64,000 nucleotides of DNA from G965204755 sp965243415 (GTDB taxonomy: Bacteria; Acidobacteriota; Vicinamibacteria; Marinacidobacterales; Marinacidobacteraceae). The stretch is taken from contig OZ251549.1 in the NCBI GenBank assembly GCA_965243415.1, positions 2,356,001 to 2,420,000 on the forward strand, written 5' to 3'. The translations under genes and the position numbers were made by a program. Below the pieces are notes generated by a model. That model was not told the DNA's origin. It ran no database searches and worked only from the letters and a program-made list of their open reading frames with translations. Of this stretch, positions 34,290-43,078 are shown piece after piece. Position 1 is the stretch's first letter. The number at the start of each line of letters is the position of its first letter.

Positions 34290-36725
34290 TCAGAAGTCGA
34301 ACAGCCGGGTGTACTTGACGATCAGCGACCGCCCGAAGACGGTGGGGACCGGGAGCCCGGTGTCCGGGTCGAACCGGTCGAAGTTCGCGGTGTTCCGCAG
34401 GTCGTTGTAGACCACGAACAGCCCGGTGCCGCTCCGGTCGAGCAGCACCAGCCGGATGTTCGAGGACACCGACGCGGACTGGCTGTTGTACTGGATCAGC
34501 GCCTCGAGCCGGCGCAGCGGCGTGAACGAGTAGTTCAGCCGGATCGGCACCAGGTCGGTGGTGAACCCGCCGCCGGGGAGGGTCACCCGGTCGCGGTTCC
34601 AGCCCACGCTGGCCTGGAAGCGGGCGCCGATCCGCCCGTTGAGGCTGAGATCGCAGCCCTGCCGGTCGCCGTCGTAGAAGCCGCCGCTCCGGCAGTAGGC
34701 GGTGGGGTACAGCCGGGCGCTGGCGTTCCCCAGGTAGTTCACGGTGACCACCGACCACTCGTAGAGCCCCGGCGGGATCGTCACCCGCTCGCCGTCGGCG
34801 CCGGCATAGACGGTGAAGTGCCGCTCCGGCCGATCCCGCATCCGGTCCACGAACACCCCGAACCGGCCGCCGGAATTCGGCTGGAACTCGATGGGGTGCC
34901 AGTGGCCCCGCCCGGACTGGACCTCCCCGTCGAACCCGTAGTAGGCGTTCCAGGTCACATGCGGGGAGAACCGGCGCACCCAGGCCAGCCCCGGGATCCC
35001 CGCCGGCTGCCAGTCGAGGTAGTAGCGGGCCTGGTACTTCCGGTACCCCCGCCGGGGCACGAACCCCACCTGCGGGTCGAAGTCCTCGCCCACCTGGGTG
35101 AAGCCCAGATGCCCCTGGTGGAGCGGGTCGGCGTAGTTCAGGAAGGCCCGCCCGGCCATGGTGTCCGAGAGCGCTCCGGAGTCCCCGCCGTCCTCGTCCG
35201 CCGGAGGCGAGGTCCGGGCCAGGAAGGTGAAGAACCGGGCGTGTTCCCCGAGTTGGACCGCCGCGTCGGCGCCGAAGGCCCGGTTCGTCTCCTCGTTGCC
35301 GTCCCGGCCGGCCCAGTCCCCGTTCGCCTGCCGGTTCACGAAGATCCCGCCGAAGTTGGAGCGCCCCACCTCCCGCTGCACCCGCGCCACCGCGTAGTTC
35401 GTCGCCGAGAGGAGCGTCGCCCCGGTCTCCGGATCGAACGCCGCCTCGGTCTGCATGTTCATGACCCCGAGGTTCCAGCCGCCGACCTTCCCCGACATCC
35501 GGGCGCCGCCGACGATCCCCACCGGCTGTCCGGCGTGGAGCCCGATCCGGCGGCTGAAGAACAGGTCCACCTCCTGCGGGGCGCCGAACTGGAAAGTCGA
35601 GGCGTTCTCCAGGAAAAAGGGCCGTTTTTCCGGGAAGAACAGCGGAAAACGGGTCAGGTTGATCTGCTGGTCGTCGGCCTCCACCTGGGCGAAGTCGGTG
35701 TTCGCGGTGAGGTCCACGGTCAGGTTGGGGGTGACGCCCCACTTCACATCGAGACCGAGGTCGAAGCCGCTCCGGGAGCGGTTCTCCGCGGTCGCCGCCA
35801 GCGGGTTCCGGGTGGCGTCGCCGAGCGCGAAGGGGGTGACCCGCAGGTCGCGCCGCCGCGGCAGGTCGAGCCCGGTGACCTTCCGGGCCAGGGAGACCCG
35901 GTAGAGGTTGTAGCCGCGGGGGATCGGCGCCAGGAACGACTGCTCGTTCTTCCGGCGGATGTTCCGCATGACATTCAGGCCCCAGGTGCGGTCGGGGCCG
36001 GCCTCGTAGCGGAGCGTCCGCAGGGGGATGGCGAACTCGGTCTCCCAGCCGCGGCCGGTCCGCCGCGACCGCACCGTCCAGTCCCCGTCCCAGTTGGCGT
36101 TGAACCCGGTGACGCCGCCGCGCTGCGACCCGCGCTGCCCCGGGCGCGGGTTGTAGCCGCCGGTCGAGCCCTCCCCGGCGATCTGCCCGTCGTACTCGAT
36201 CCCTTCGGGGTTCGTGCCGAACAGGAAGGCGTTCTGGTCGTCGTCGAAGGTGTCCAGGACGATCTGCACCGAGTCCGACTCGTTCAGATCGCCGTCCCGA
36301 CGGCTCTCGGAGACCAGCACCCGGTCGGGCTCCCGGTCGAAGGCCACGATCCCCACATAGAGCGTCGTCGGGGAGAGCAGCAGCCGCACTTCGGTGCGCT
36401 CGGTCGCCGGGGCGCCGTTGTCCGGCTCCTGCTGGACGAACCCGGTGAAGGGCTCCGCCGCTTCCCACTGCGGGTCGGTCACCAGCCCGTCCACCACCGG
36501 CCCCGGGGCGCCGTCCCCCAGCGGGAACACGGCCCCGGCCTCGGCCGGTCCCTCCACTTCCTCCCGGGCCGCTTCCTCCCGGGCTGTCCCTTCCCCGGCC
36601 GTCGTCCCCGGCGTTCCCGGCGCGCCGGCGACGAGGGCGGAGGCGAGGAGCAGCATCGCCGGCGCCGGCAGAACCGGCGTCCGGAGGACCCGGCGAAGGC
36701 CGCCGGAACCGGGGGGAAAGCGCAC
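34290..36725 (-). CDS. DUF5916 outer-membrane protein with N-terminal CBM9-like domain
   Basis: From the GTG at 36,725 the protein is 811 aa with a signal peptide (Arg-rich start, then MLLLASALVAGAPG). Residues about 60-250 resemble the carbohydrate-binding family 9 domain that opens DUF5916 proteins (GLVTDPQWEAAEPFTGF, then LYVGIVAFDREPD and a WETEFAIPLRTLRY strand). The remainder has the family's barrel signature (FPLFFPEKRPFFLENA, FFSRRIGL) and ends with the aromatic strand KYTRLFDF. It is presumably an outer-membrane channel or surface binding protein; the substrate is unknown. The frame runs open upstream across mmsA but is not protein-like there. Confidence 0.88.
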   Translation of the reverse strand: MRFPPGSGGLRRVLRTPVLPAPAMLLLASALVAGAPGTPGTTAGEGTAREEAAREEVEGPAEAGAVFPLGDGAPGPVVDGLVTDPQWEAAEPFTGFVQQEPDNGAPATERTEVRLLLSPTTLYVGIVAFDREPDRVLVSESRRDGDLNESDSVQIVLDTFDDDQNAFLFGTNPEGIEYDGQIAGEGSTGGYNPRPGQRGSQRGGVTGFNANWDGDWTVRSRRTGRGWETEFAIPLRTLRYEAGPDRTWGLNVMRNIRRKNEQSFLAPIPRGYNLYRVSLARKVTGLDLPRRRDLRVTPFALGDATRNPLAATAENRSRSGFDLGLDVKWGVTPNLTVDLTANTDFAQVEADDQQINLTRFPLFFPEKRPFFLENASTFQFGAPQEVDLFFSRRIGLHAGQPVGIVGGARMSGKVGGWNLGVMNMQTEAAFDPETGATLLSATNYAVARVQREVGRSNFGGIFVNRQANGDWAGRDGNEETNRAFGADAAVQLGEHARFFTFLARTSPPADEDGGDSGALSDTMAGRAFLNYADPLHQGHLGFTQVGEDFDPQVGFVPRRGYRKYQARYYLDWQPAGIPGLAWVRRFSPHVTWNAYYGFDGEVQSGRGHWHPIEFQPNSGGRFGVFVDRMRDRPERHFTVYAGADGERVTIPPGLYEWSVVTVNYLGNASARLYPTAYCRSGGFYDGDRQGCDLSLNGRIGARFQASVGWNRDRVTLPGGGFTTDLVPIRLNYSFTPLRRLEALIQYNSQSASVSSNIRLVLLDRSGTGLFVVYNDLRNTANFDRFDPDTGLPVPTVFGRSLIVKYTRLFDF

Positions 36726-36735
36726 GGGTCGCGCG

Positions 36736-36741
36736 TATCCT
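36736..36741 (+). promoter_or_regulatory. -10-like TATCCT before mmsA
   Basis: TATCCT ends 9 nt before the TTG proposed as the start of mmsA, again the leaderless spacing. The same hexamer, TATCCT, occurs at 39,116-39,121 ahead of the AAA ATPase gene. Confidence 0.4.
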
Positions 36742-36750
36742 ACGCAGGAC

Positions 36751-38232
36751 TTGACCCTCCCCGATCTCCTCCCCAATTTCGTGGGGGGCGCGTTCCGGGC
36801 GTCCACCGCGGCGGAGACCCTCCCGGTGTTCGACCCGGCGACCGGCGCCGTGCTCTCCCGGGTGCCGCTCTCCCCGGCGGCGGACCTCGGCCGCGCCGTG
36901 GATTCGGCGAAGGAGGCGTTCCCCGACTGGCGCGAGACGCCGCCCACGGAGCGGGTGCAGCCGCTCTTCCGGCTGAAGGCGCTCCTCGAACGCGACTTCG
37001 AGGAGATCTCCCGGCTGGTCACCACCGAGTGCGGCAAGACCCTGGCCGAGGCCCGGGGCGAGGTCCGCCGCGCCGTCGAGAATGTGGAGGTGGCCTGCGG
37101 CATCCCCACGCTGATGCAGGGGCGGGTGCTCGAAGACATTGCCCGCGGCATAGACGAGTTCCTGGTGCGCCAGCCGGTGGGGGTGGTGGCGGTCATCGCG
37201 CCCTTCAATTTCCCGGCGATGATCCCCTTCTGGTTCCTGCCGTACGCCCTCGCCTGCGGCAATGCGGTGGTGCTGAAGCCGTCGGAGAAGACCCCGCTCA
37301 CCATGCACCGGGTCGCCGACCTGCTGCGCGAAGCGGGGGTTCCGCCGGGGGTCGTCCAAGTCGTCCACGGCGGCCGGGAAGCGGTGGACGCCCTCCTCGA
37401 CCATCCGGAGGTCGCCGCCGTCAGTTTCGTGGGCTCCTCGCCGGTGGCGCGGACGATCTACCGGCGGGCCGCGGCGAACGGCAAGCGCGTCCAGGCGCAG
37501 GGCGGGGCCAAGAACCCGGTGGTGGTGCTCGAGGATGCCGACCTCGACGCCGCGGTCGCCACCGTGGGCGAGAGCGCCTTCGGCTGCGCCGGCCAGAGAT
37601 GCCTGGCCGCTTCGCTGGCGATCACCGTCGGCGAAGCCCACCGGCCCTTCACCGAGGGCGTGGGAGCCTTGGCGGAGTCACGGGTCATGGGATCGGGCCT
37701 CGACGAGGCGGTCGAGATGGGGCCGGTCATCCGCGGCGAGAGCCGGGCCCGGATCGAGGGACTCATCGGGAGCGCCGTCGCCGACGAGGGGGCGCTCCCG
37801 CTGGTGGACGGGCGGGGCGCCCGGGTCGCCGGCCTCGAAGACGGCTACTTCGTCCGGCCGACGGTGCTCGACCGACTCCCGGCGGACGGGGAGGTGGCCC
37901 GCACCGAGATCTTCGGCCCGGTGCTCGGGGTGATCCGGGTGGACACCGTGGACGAGGCGATCGCGCTGGTGAACGCCGGCGACTACGGGAACATGGCCTG
38001 CGTCTTCACCGGAGACGGCCGGGCCGCCCGGGACTTCCGCCACCGGGTGCTCACCGGCAATGTGGGGATCAATGTGGGCGTCGCCGCGCCGATGGCGTTC
38101 TTCCCGTTCAGCGGCTGGCGCGGCAGTTTCTTCGGCGACCTGCACGCCCAGGGCGCCCACGCGGTCGAGTTCTACACGCAGACCAAGGTCGTCGTCGAGC
38201 GCTGGCCGCGGGACGCCTCCCGGCGGTTTTGA
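36751..38232 (+). CDS. mmsA: Methylmalonate-semialdehyde dehydrogenase (CoA-acylating) type
   Basis: This 493-aa aldehyde dehydrogenase (from the TTG at 36,751) is of the MMSDH class, which converts methylmalonate or malonate semialdehyde to propionyl- or acetyl-CoA in valine, pyrimidine and inositol breakdown. It shows the class-specific PFNFPAMIPFWFLP, the NAD-site KPSEKTP, the catalytic Cys in AFGCAGQRCLA and the C-terminal FPFSGWRGSFFGDLHAQG followed by FYTQTK. The usual catalytic Glu of other ALDHs is replaced (QGGAKNPVVV), as is normal for this class. It diverges from the DUF5916 gene with only 25 nt between the two starts. Confidence 0.9.
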   Translation: MTLPDLLPNFVGGAFRASTAAETLPVFDPATGAVLSRVPLSPAADLGRAVDSAKEAFPDWRETPPTERVQPLFRLKALLERDFEEISRLVTTECGKTLAEARGEVRRAVENVEVACGIPTLMQGRVLEDIARGIDEFLVRQPVGVVAVIAPFNFPAMIPFWFLPYALACGNAVVLKPSEKTPLTMHRVADLLREAGVPPGVVQVVHGGREAVDALLDHPEVAAVSFVGSSPVARTIYRRAAANGKRVQAQGGAKNPVVVLEDADLDAAVATVGESAFGCAGQRCLAASLAITVGEAHRPFTEGVGALAESRVMGSGLDEAVEMGPVIRGESRARIEGLIGSAVADEGALPLVDGRGARVAGLEDGYFVRPTVLDRLPADGEVARTEIFGPVLGVIRVDTVDEAIALVNAGDYGNMACVFTGDGRAARDFRHRVLTGNVGINVGVAAPMAFFPFSGWRGSFFGDLHAQGAHAVEFYTQTKVVVERWPRDASRRF

Positions 38233-38380
38233 GCCGCCGGTCCGGGGCGCCGGCCGGCGCCGGGCGAATGCCGGGGCCGGTGCCGACCGAGGTTCCCGCG
38301 CCCGGCGGCGGTGCGTGCCGGCGCGGTCGCCGCCCGGCCCGCTGACGACGCCTCCTCCCTCCTCGCCGGCCGAACCGGCG

Positions 38381-39100
38381 GTGGCCTCCGAGCCGCGCCG
38401 GCGGCGTCTCCTGCGCCGCCTCTGGAAGCCGGCGCTCTGGGCGCTCTTCGTCCTGAATGTGGTGCTGCTGCCGCTCCTCGTCGGCGGCGGCGCCGGGGAG
38501 GCGGCGGAAGTGCCGGCCTGGATGGCCCGGCGCTGGTGGCTCTTCCTCGCCGGGCATTCCCTGGCGATCGCCTTCGCGCTCCCGAACTCGGTCTTCTGCC
38601 TCGCCGCCGGCGCGCTCTTCGGCCTCGGGCGCGGAGCGCTGCTGGCCACCGCCGGCACCTTCTTCGGGGCGCTCCTGGCGTTCGGTACCGGCCGGCTCCT
38701 GCTCGCCCCCTGGCTGCGCCGCCGGACCCGCCGTTTCCCAGCCTTCGGCGCCTTCCTGGACGCCCTGGGCGAGGCGAACGCCCGCACCGTGTTCCTGACC
38801 CGGCTCTCCCCGCTCTTCCCCTTCGCCGCACAGAACTTCGGCTGGTCGCTCAGCCCCGTGCGCTTTGGCAGTTACGCCCTCGGCTCCCTCTTCGGCATCC
38901 CCCTCGGCGCGGTCTTCTTCGCCCACCTCGGCGCCGCCGGCAGCGCCGGCGCGGTCCTCGCCGCCTCCGGTTTCTCCTGGCCGGAAGCGCTCACCCTGAT
39001 CGGCGTCGCCGCCACCTTCCCCCTCGTCCGCTGGCTCGGCCGCCTCGCCGACCGCGCCCTCGCCGAAACCCTGCCCGGAGACCCGGACCGCGAAGGCTGA
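38381..39100 (+). CDS. TVP38/TMEM64-family (VTT domain) membrane protein
   Basis: From the GTG at 38,381 the protein is 239 aa, with about five to six transmembrane helices. It carries the VTT-domain features: ALPNSVFCLAAGALFGLGRG, a G-x4-FG(T)GR re-entrant segment (GALLAFGTGRLL), RLSPLFPFAAQNFGWSLSPV and YALGSLFGIPLGAVFFAHLG. Related proteins are thought to act as lipid scramblases or in envelope maintenance. The start is uncertain because the frame is open upstream without an ATG. Confidence 0.82.
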   Translation: MASEPRRRRLLRRLWKPALWALFVLNVVLLPLLVGGGAGEAAEVPAWMARRWWLFLAGHSLAIAFALPNSVFCLAAGALFGLGRGALLATAGTFFGALLAFGTGRLLLAPWLRRRTRRFPAFGAFLDALGEANARTVFLTRLSPLFPFAAQNFGWSLSPVRFGSYALGSLFGIPLGAVFFAHLGAAGSAGAVLAASGFSWPEALTLIGVAATFPLVRWLGRLADRALAETLPGDPDREG

Positions 39101-39115
39101 GGGCGGGGTTTCGTC

Positions 39116-39121
39116 TATCCT
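39116..39121 (+). promoter_or_regulatory. Possible -10 (TATCCT) of the ATPase-PIN operon
   Basis: TATCCT lies in the 74-nt gap before the ATPase ATG at 39,175, giving a leader of about 47 nt. No -35 is seen. Confidence 0.35.
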
Positions 39122-39174
39122 CCCGGCAGCCCGCCCGACCTGCCCCCCCGCGCTGTCCCTCGTCGGCGCCTCCC

Positions 39175-40515
39175 ATGAATCCGACTCTCACCAGGATCAC
39201 CGCCGAGAACTTCCGCTGTTTCCGCAAGGTCGAGGCGAGGCTGGCGCCGCTGACCGTACTGGTCGGTGAGAACAGCACCGGAAAGACTTCGTTCCTGGCG
39301 CTCGCGCGGGCGTTGGTCGAGTCCGCGTACGGCCTCCGGACCCCGGATTTCCGGGAGCCCCCGTACGACCTCGGAGTCTTCGTGGACATCGTTCACGACC
39401 GAGGAGCGAGGAACGGGCGAGCGAAATCGTTTCGCGGCTCGTTCGAGGCCCGCCGCAACAGTCGACGCTTCGGGGCGCACGAGTATCGAATCGCATTCGA
39501 GGAGCGAGCTGCGTTCGCTGCGCCATCCGAGCACCGTTACCGATCGGGGAATCTCCGATTCACGGAGCGTTCCTCGCACTTCGTCATCGAGACCGCCGAC
39601 GGCCGCTGGCGCGGCTCTCGACCCGGTCCCGAGTCGTTCGGTCCCGAAGACCGTTACCGCCCTCCGCCCTGGTTCGTTCTGAACGGGATGGACACCGGCA
39701 TCGAGGGCGCGGCCGGATCGGCTGTCGTGTTCGAGAGCGACCGGGAAGGGGATGGCCGACCCGGCGCCGAAGCGCTGGACGAAGTCTCGGCCATGCTGCG
39801 TACTTTCCCGAAACCTGGATGGGTCCGGCCCTTCTGCAGCGCGCCGGTTCGTACGCGTCCACTCCGAACCTACGAGCCCTTCAAGCCGACGCTGGATGCG
39901 GAGGGCGACTCCATACCCACCTACCTGGCGACCCTGAGTGCGCGCCAGCCGCAGGAGTGGGACGCGCTGCGGCACGGAATCGAGTCGTTCGGTCGCGAAG
40001 CCGGGCTCTTCGACGATCTCCGGATCCACCACTTCGGGGACCTCCTCGGCGGCCCGTTCCAGATCCAGGTCCGGAAGCACTCGAATCGGAGGATCAAGGG
40101 GCCGTGGCGGAACCTGGTCGATGTCGGTTACGGGGTCAGCCAGGTACTGCCTCTTCTGACCGAGGTGAATCGCTCCCGCGGCGCTCCGATGTTCCTTCTG
40201 CAGGAGCCCGAGATCCATCTGCATCCCAGCGCCGAGGCGGCGCTGGGCAGTCTGCTCTGCGAAGTGGCGGCGTCGGGGCGGCAGGTCCTGGTGGAAACCC
40301 ACAGCGATCACCTGATGGATCGCATCCGAATGGATGTCCGCGATGAGAAGACGAAGTTGAGACCGGAGGAGGTTTCGCTGCTTTTCTTCGAGCGCGGGGA
40401 TCGGGAAGTGAAGATCCACTCCATCGAATTCGATTCGGTCGGCGCGGTCGTCGGCGCTCCGGAGGGTTACCGCCAGTTCTTCTCGGACGAGTTGGACCGT
40501 TCGATCACCGTTTGA
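39175..40515 (+). CDS. AAA15/OLD-like ABC-type ATPase of a two-gene module
   Basis: This 446-aa SMC/OLD-type ATPase has Walker A GENSTGKTS (31-39), an ABC-signature-like VGYGVSQVLPLL at about 316-327, Walker B FLLQEPEIHLHP (339-350, with the catalytic Glu) and the H-loop VETHSDHLMDR (about 374-384). No TOPRIM domain is attached. Such ATPases are sensors in many phage-defence pairs (for example PARIS AriA), usually with a separate effector. Its base composition is visibly poorer in G+C than that of its neighbours, hinting at transfer. The PIN gene begins 1 nt after its stop. Confidence 0.88.
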   Translation: MNPTLTRITAENFRCFRKVEARLAPLTVLVGENSTGKTSFLALARALVESAYGLRTPDFREPPYDLGVFVDIVHDRGARNGRAKSFRGSFEARRNSRRFGAHEYRIAFEERAAFAAPSEHRYRSGNLRFTERSSHFVIETADGRWRGSRPGPESFGPEDRYRPPPWFVLNGMDTGIEGAAGSAVVFESDREGDGRPGAEALDEVSAMLRTFPKPGWVRPFCSAPVRTRPLRTYEPFKPTLDAEGDSIPTYLATLSARQPQEWDALRHGIESFGREAGLFDDLRIHHFGDLLGGPFQIQVRKHSNRRIKGPWRNLVDVGYGVSQVLPLLTEVNRSRGAPMFLLQEPEIHLHPSAEAALGSLLCEVAASGRQVLVETHSDHLMDRIRMDVRDEKTKLRPEEVSLLFFERGDREVKIHSIEFDSVGAVVGAPEGYRQFFSDELDRSITV

Positions 40516-40516
40516 G

Positions 40517-40978
40517 ATGTGCGCCATCATGGACGCCAACCGTTGGCATGAGATGTTTTCTCGGGAGAGATCGCCGGCGGCCGAGGGCTTCCGGCAGTGG
40601 CTGGGCAAGAAGCAGGGGTTCCTCGTCCTGGGCGGCGAATTGCGGCGGGAGGTCGCGGAGAAAAGGCGGGGGAAGAGACGAGTTCAGGAACTGCAGAATC
40701 GGGGTCAACTGGCGCTCGTGAGAGACGCGGAAGTGGACGCCGAGGCGCAGCGACTCGAGCAGGACGGACGACTCCGGTCGGACGACCCCCACCTCCTCGC
40801 CCTGGCGCGAGTCAGCGGCGCCCGGCTCCTGTACACGAACGACCGGGATCTTCAGAAGGACTTCACGAACTCCCGGCTGCTGCGCAACGGCCGCATCTAC
40901 ACGACCGTGGAGAACCCGAAGTTCGATCGGCGAAAGAAGGTGTTGCTGCGCAGCCACCGCTGCCGGCGGCGAACCTGA
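40517..40978 (+). CDS. PIN-like nuclease, effector partner of the ATPase
   Basis: This 153-aa protein begins MCAIMDANRWHEMF. It keeps the four acidic residues expected of a PIN nuclease: Asp6, Glu41, Asp90 and Asp109 (in SGARLLYTNDRDL). The C-terminal 40 residues are basic (KFDRRKKVLLRSHRCRRR), which would suit nucleic-acid binding. Its ATG lies 1 nt beyond the ATPase stop, so the two are translationally coupled. A role as an RNase or DNase set off by the ATPase is inference from the arrangement. I do not recognise a named system with exactly this pairing. Confidence 0.8.
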   Translation: MCAIMDANRWHEMFSRERSPAAEGFRQWLGKKQGFLVLGGELRREVAEKRRGKRRVQELQNRGQLALVRDAEVDAEAQRLEQDGRLRSDDPHLLALARVSGARLLYTNDRDLQKDFTNSRLLRNGRIYTTVENPKFDRRKKVLLRSHRCRRRT

Positions 40979-41121
40979 CCCGGCGGGGCCGGGACGCCGC
41001 GGGAGGGGGCCCCTCGGTGGAGCGTCCCTCTCCGGCGCGGCTGTCGGTGAGCCGTTGATTCGTCCGGCGCGGCGGCTCCGGGGAGGCCGCCGGGGCGTCG
41101 AGGAATCGGTGTTCGGGCCGT

Positions 41122-42249
41122 TCAGAGTTTCCAGGCTCGTTGCCAGCCGAGGAGGAGGCGCCAGGTTCGCGGCATCTGGGGGCCGTTCAGGGCCTGGTAG
41201 AGCGGGAAGGCGGCTTCGAGGGCGAGGCGGTGTTCCCGGAGGAAACCGCTCTGGCCGGCCAGGTTGATCCCGACGAACGCTTCCAGGCGGCGGCCGCCGT
41301 AGTTGTCCGGATCGGCGGTGGGCACCGGCCCCGCGATGTTCGGGTCCCGGCCGGAGATTGCCCCCTCCCGGGTTCCGGCGAGCCGGGCGGTCAGGGCGAT
41401 CGCCGGCGTCGGTTCGTGCATGAACCAGACGGTGGCCTCCTGCCGGTGGCCGTGGCGATACCCGTCGTCGTTCCCCCCGAGGCGGAAGACGCCTCCCACC
41501 TGGCCGCCGACCGAATTCCGACCGCGCTTCGTCTGCACCACCAGCCCGGGCTGCAGCGCCCAGGTCCCGGTTCCGAGTTGCATCGCATAGGGCAGGCGCA
41601 CCTCCCGGCGCCTCCCGTTGGGGAGCAGTGCTTCCCCGGTGGCGTCGCGGCTGCCGGTGGGGAGGCCGGCGCCGAGGATCAGGTGCGAGCGGACCGGGCC
41701 ATCCGTCAGCCGGACCAGCGCCCCCAGCGACGAGTCGCCGAGGCCCGAGGTCCGGGTGGAGAAGGTATCGAGCGGGGTCCCGTCGGGACGGAAGGTCTCG
41801 AGCGTCATCTCCTTCACCATCGCCATACCCATCGCCATGAGCGTGACGCGGTCGGCGGGCGCGTACATGACGCCGAACATATGCATCTGCATCGTCATCT
41901 CGCGGGGGACGAGGCGCAGTTTCGGCGGCTGCATCGGCGCGCCGGAGAACGGGTTGTCCACCCGGAGCGTCTCTTCGGTGGAGAGGTTGTGCGTGCCGTC
42001 CCGCAGCCCGGACATCCACATCGGGGCGTTGCGGTACGCGAGCATGACCTCGCCGGCGCCGTGGACATGGTCCCCCATCACGCCGATCGGCGCGTGGCCG
42101 TCGGCGTGGTACGGGGCGAGCGGAGGGGGATCGTCCGCGGCGGCGGCGATGGCCGGCGGAGCAGGGAACAGGGCGGCGCCGACGGCGAACGCGAACGGCG
42201 CGGGAAGGAAGGCCGCGGAGCGGCGGCGGGGGAAAAGACCTCGAAGCAT
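41122..42249 (-). CDS. Met/His-rich outer-membrane protein, probably linked to copper
   Basis: This 375-aa exported protein has a signal peptide (residues 1-36, ending AIAAAA). The mature N-terminus is rich in His and Met (HADGHAPIGVMGDHVHGAGE, then MLAYRNAPMWMSG and MTMQMHMFGVMYAP). A beta-barrel-like remainder ends in ...LLGWQRAWKL. Proteins like this are commonly seen near copper or heavy-metal resistance genes as transporter-like barrels; that link is from general knowledge and the Met clusters. A GGAGG lies 6 nt ahead of the ATG. It stands 507 nt after the Cys-rich gene on the same strand. Confidence 0.7.
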   Translation of the reverse strand: MLRGLFPRRRSAAFLPAPFAFAVGAALFPAPPAIAAAADDPPPLAPYHADGHAPIGVMGDHVHGAGEVMLAYRNAPMWMSGLRDGTHNLSTEETLRVDNPFSGAPMQPPKLRLVPREMTMQMHMFGVMYAPADRVTLMAMGMAMVKEMTLETFRPDGTPLDTFSTRTSGLGDSSLGALVRLTDGPVRSHLILGAGLPTGSRDATGEALLPNGRRREVRLPYAMQLGTGTWALQPGLVVQTKRGRNSVGGQVGGVFRLGGNDDGYRHGHRQEATVWFMHEPTPAIALTARLAGTREGAISGRDPNIAGPVPTADPDNYGGRRLEAFVGINLAGQSGFLREHRLALEAAFPLYQALNGPQMPRTWRLLLGWQRAWKL

Positions 42250-42756
42250 GGTTGCCTCCGGGGAAGGGGGGGGCGCTCGGCCCGACGGGGGAGGAGCCCG
42301 ACCCCGCTCCGGGTGCGGCGGCGGGGCCGGGCCGGCGAGACCCCGGGCGCCGCGGGAGATCGAACCCGGACGCCCGGGGGTTCGCCGAGGGGCAGGACCG
42401 CGGAGAGGCGCGCGCGGAAGGCCGGCGGACGCGACGCCCGGAGGGGCGTTACGCCCGGCCGGAATGCGGGCCGCGACCGGGCGGAGGGCCGGCCCCGGGA
42501 CGGGTGCAGACCATCCGGGAGGTCGTCCTCGAAGGAGGAGTCAGGCCCGCCGCGCGCCGCCCGGGCCGACGACTCGGAACCCGGAGGCGGCGGAAGCGCT
42601 GTCGCCGGGGAGGGTGGTCAGCACCGCCGGCGGAGTGGAGGCCGGGTGCTGCCGGACCTCCCGGGGGCGCTCCGTCGCCGGTGGCTCCTCGGCGCCCGGG
42701 GCTCTTCGCCGCCGGGGGCTGTTTCGTCGTCGGGTTCGGGGGCTCCGCGGGGGAAC
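42250..42756. other. Gene-free interval
   Basis: I see no supportable gene, hairpin or repeat in this 507-nt G+C-rich gap. All open frames in it have shadow-like composition (Arg/Pro/Gly-rich) without export or domain signals. It should hold the promoter of the outer-membrane gene. Confidence 0.4.
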
Positions 42757-43050
42757 TCAGGCGGGCGGGCCCCGCGCCGGATGGATGCGGAGGGGCGCCG
42801 CGCGGCGGCAGGGCTCCGGGAGCGCGAGGTCGAGTCGGCCGGAGGCGGCCGGCGGCGCCGGAAGCGCCGCGGCCGGCGGGTCGGCCAAGGTCGGCGCCGG
42901 CGGGCAGCAGCAGTGCCGGATGCACTCCGGGCAGTCCGGCACGCACTCCATGCCCAGCATGTGGGGCGTCGCCGCCGCGACCGTCGCGGTGGCGAATCCG
43001 ATCGCCAGCGCCAACGCCGGCAGCCGGCGGCGGAGCGGGTCGGGGTTCAT
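42757..43050 (-). CDS. Small exported Cys-rich protein
   Basis: From the ATG at 43,050 the protein is 97 aa. It has a signal peptide (RRRLPALALAIGFATATVAAA), then a Cys cluster MECVPDCPECIRHCCCPP (six Cys and a His within 16 residues) and a Pro/Ala-rich tail. The cluster looks able to bind metal or form disulfides. It begins 28 nt after the PQQ-propeller gene's stop and so is probably in the same operon. The reading frame extends upstream into that gene, but without protein-like content. It may be related to small DUF2946-like proteins of metal operons; this is a guess. Confidence 0.6.
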   Translation of the reverse strand: MNPDPLRRRLPALALAIGFATATVAAATPHMLGMECVPDCPECIRHCCCPPAPTLADPPAAALPAPPAASGRLDLALPEPCRRAAPLRIHPARGPPA

Positions 43051-43078
43051 GGCGGCGTCGGCGCGGCGCGGAGTGGGG

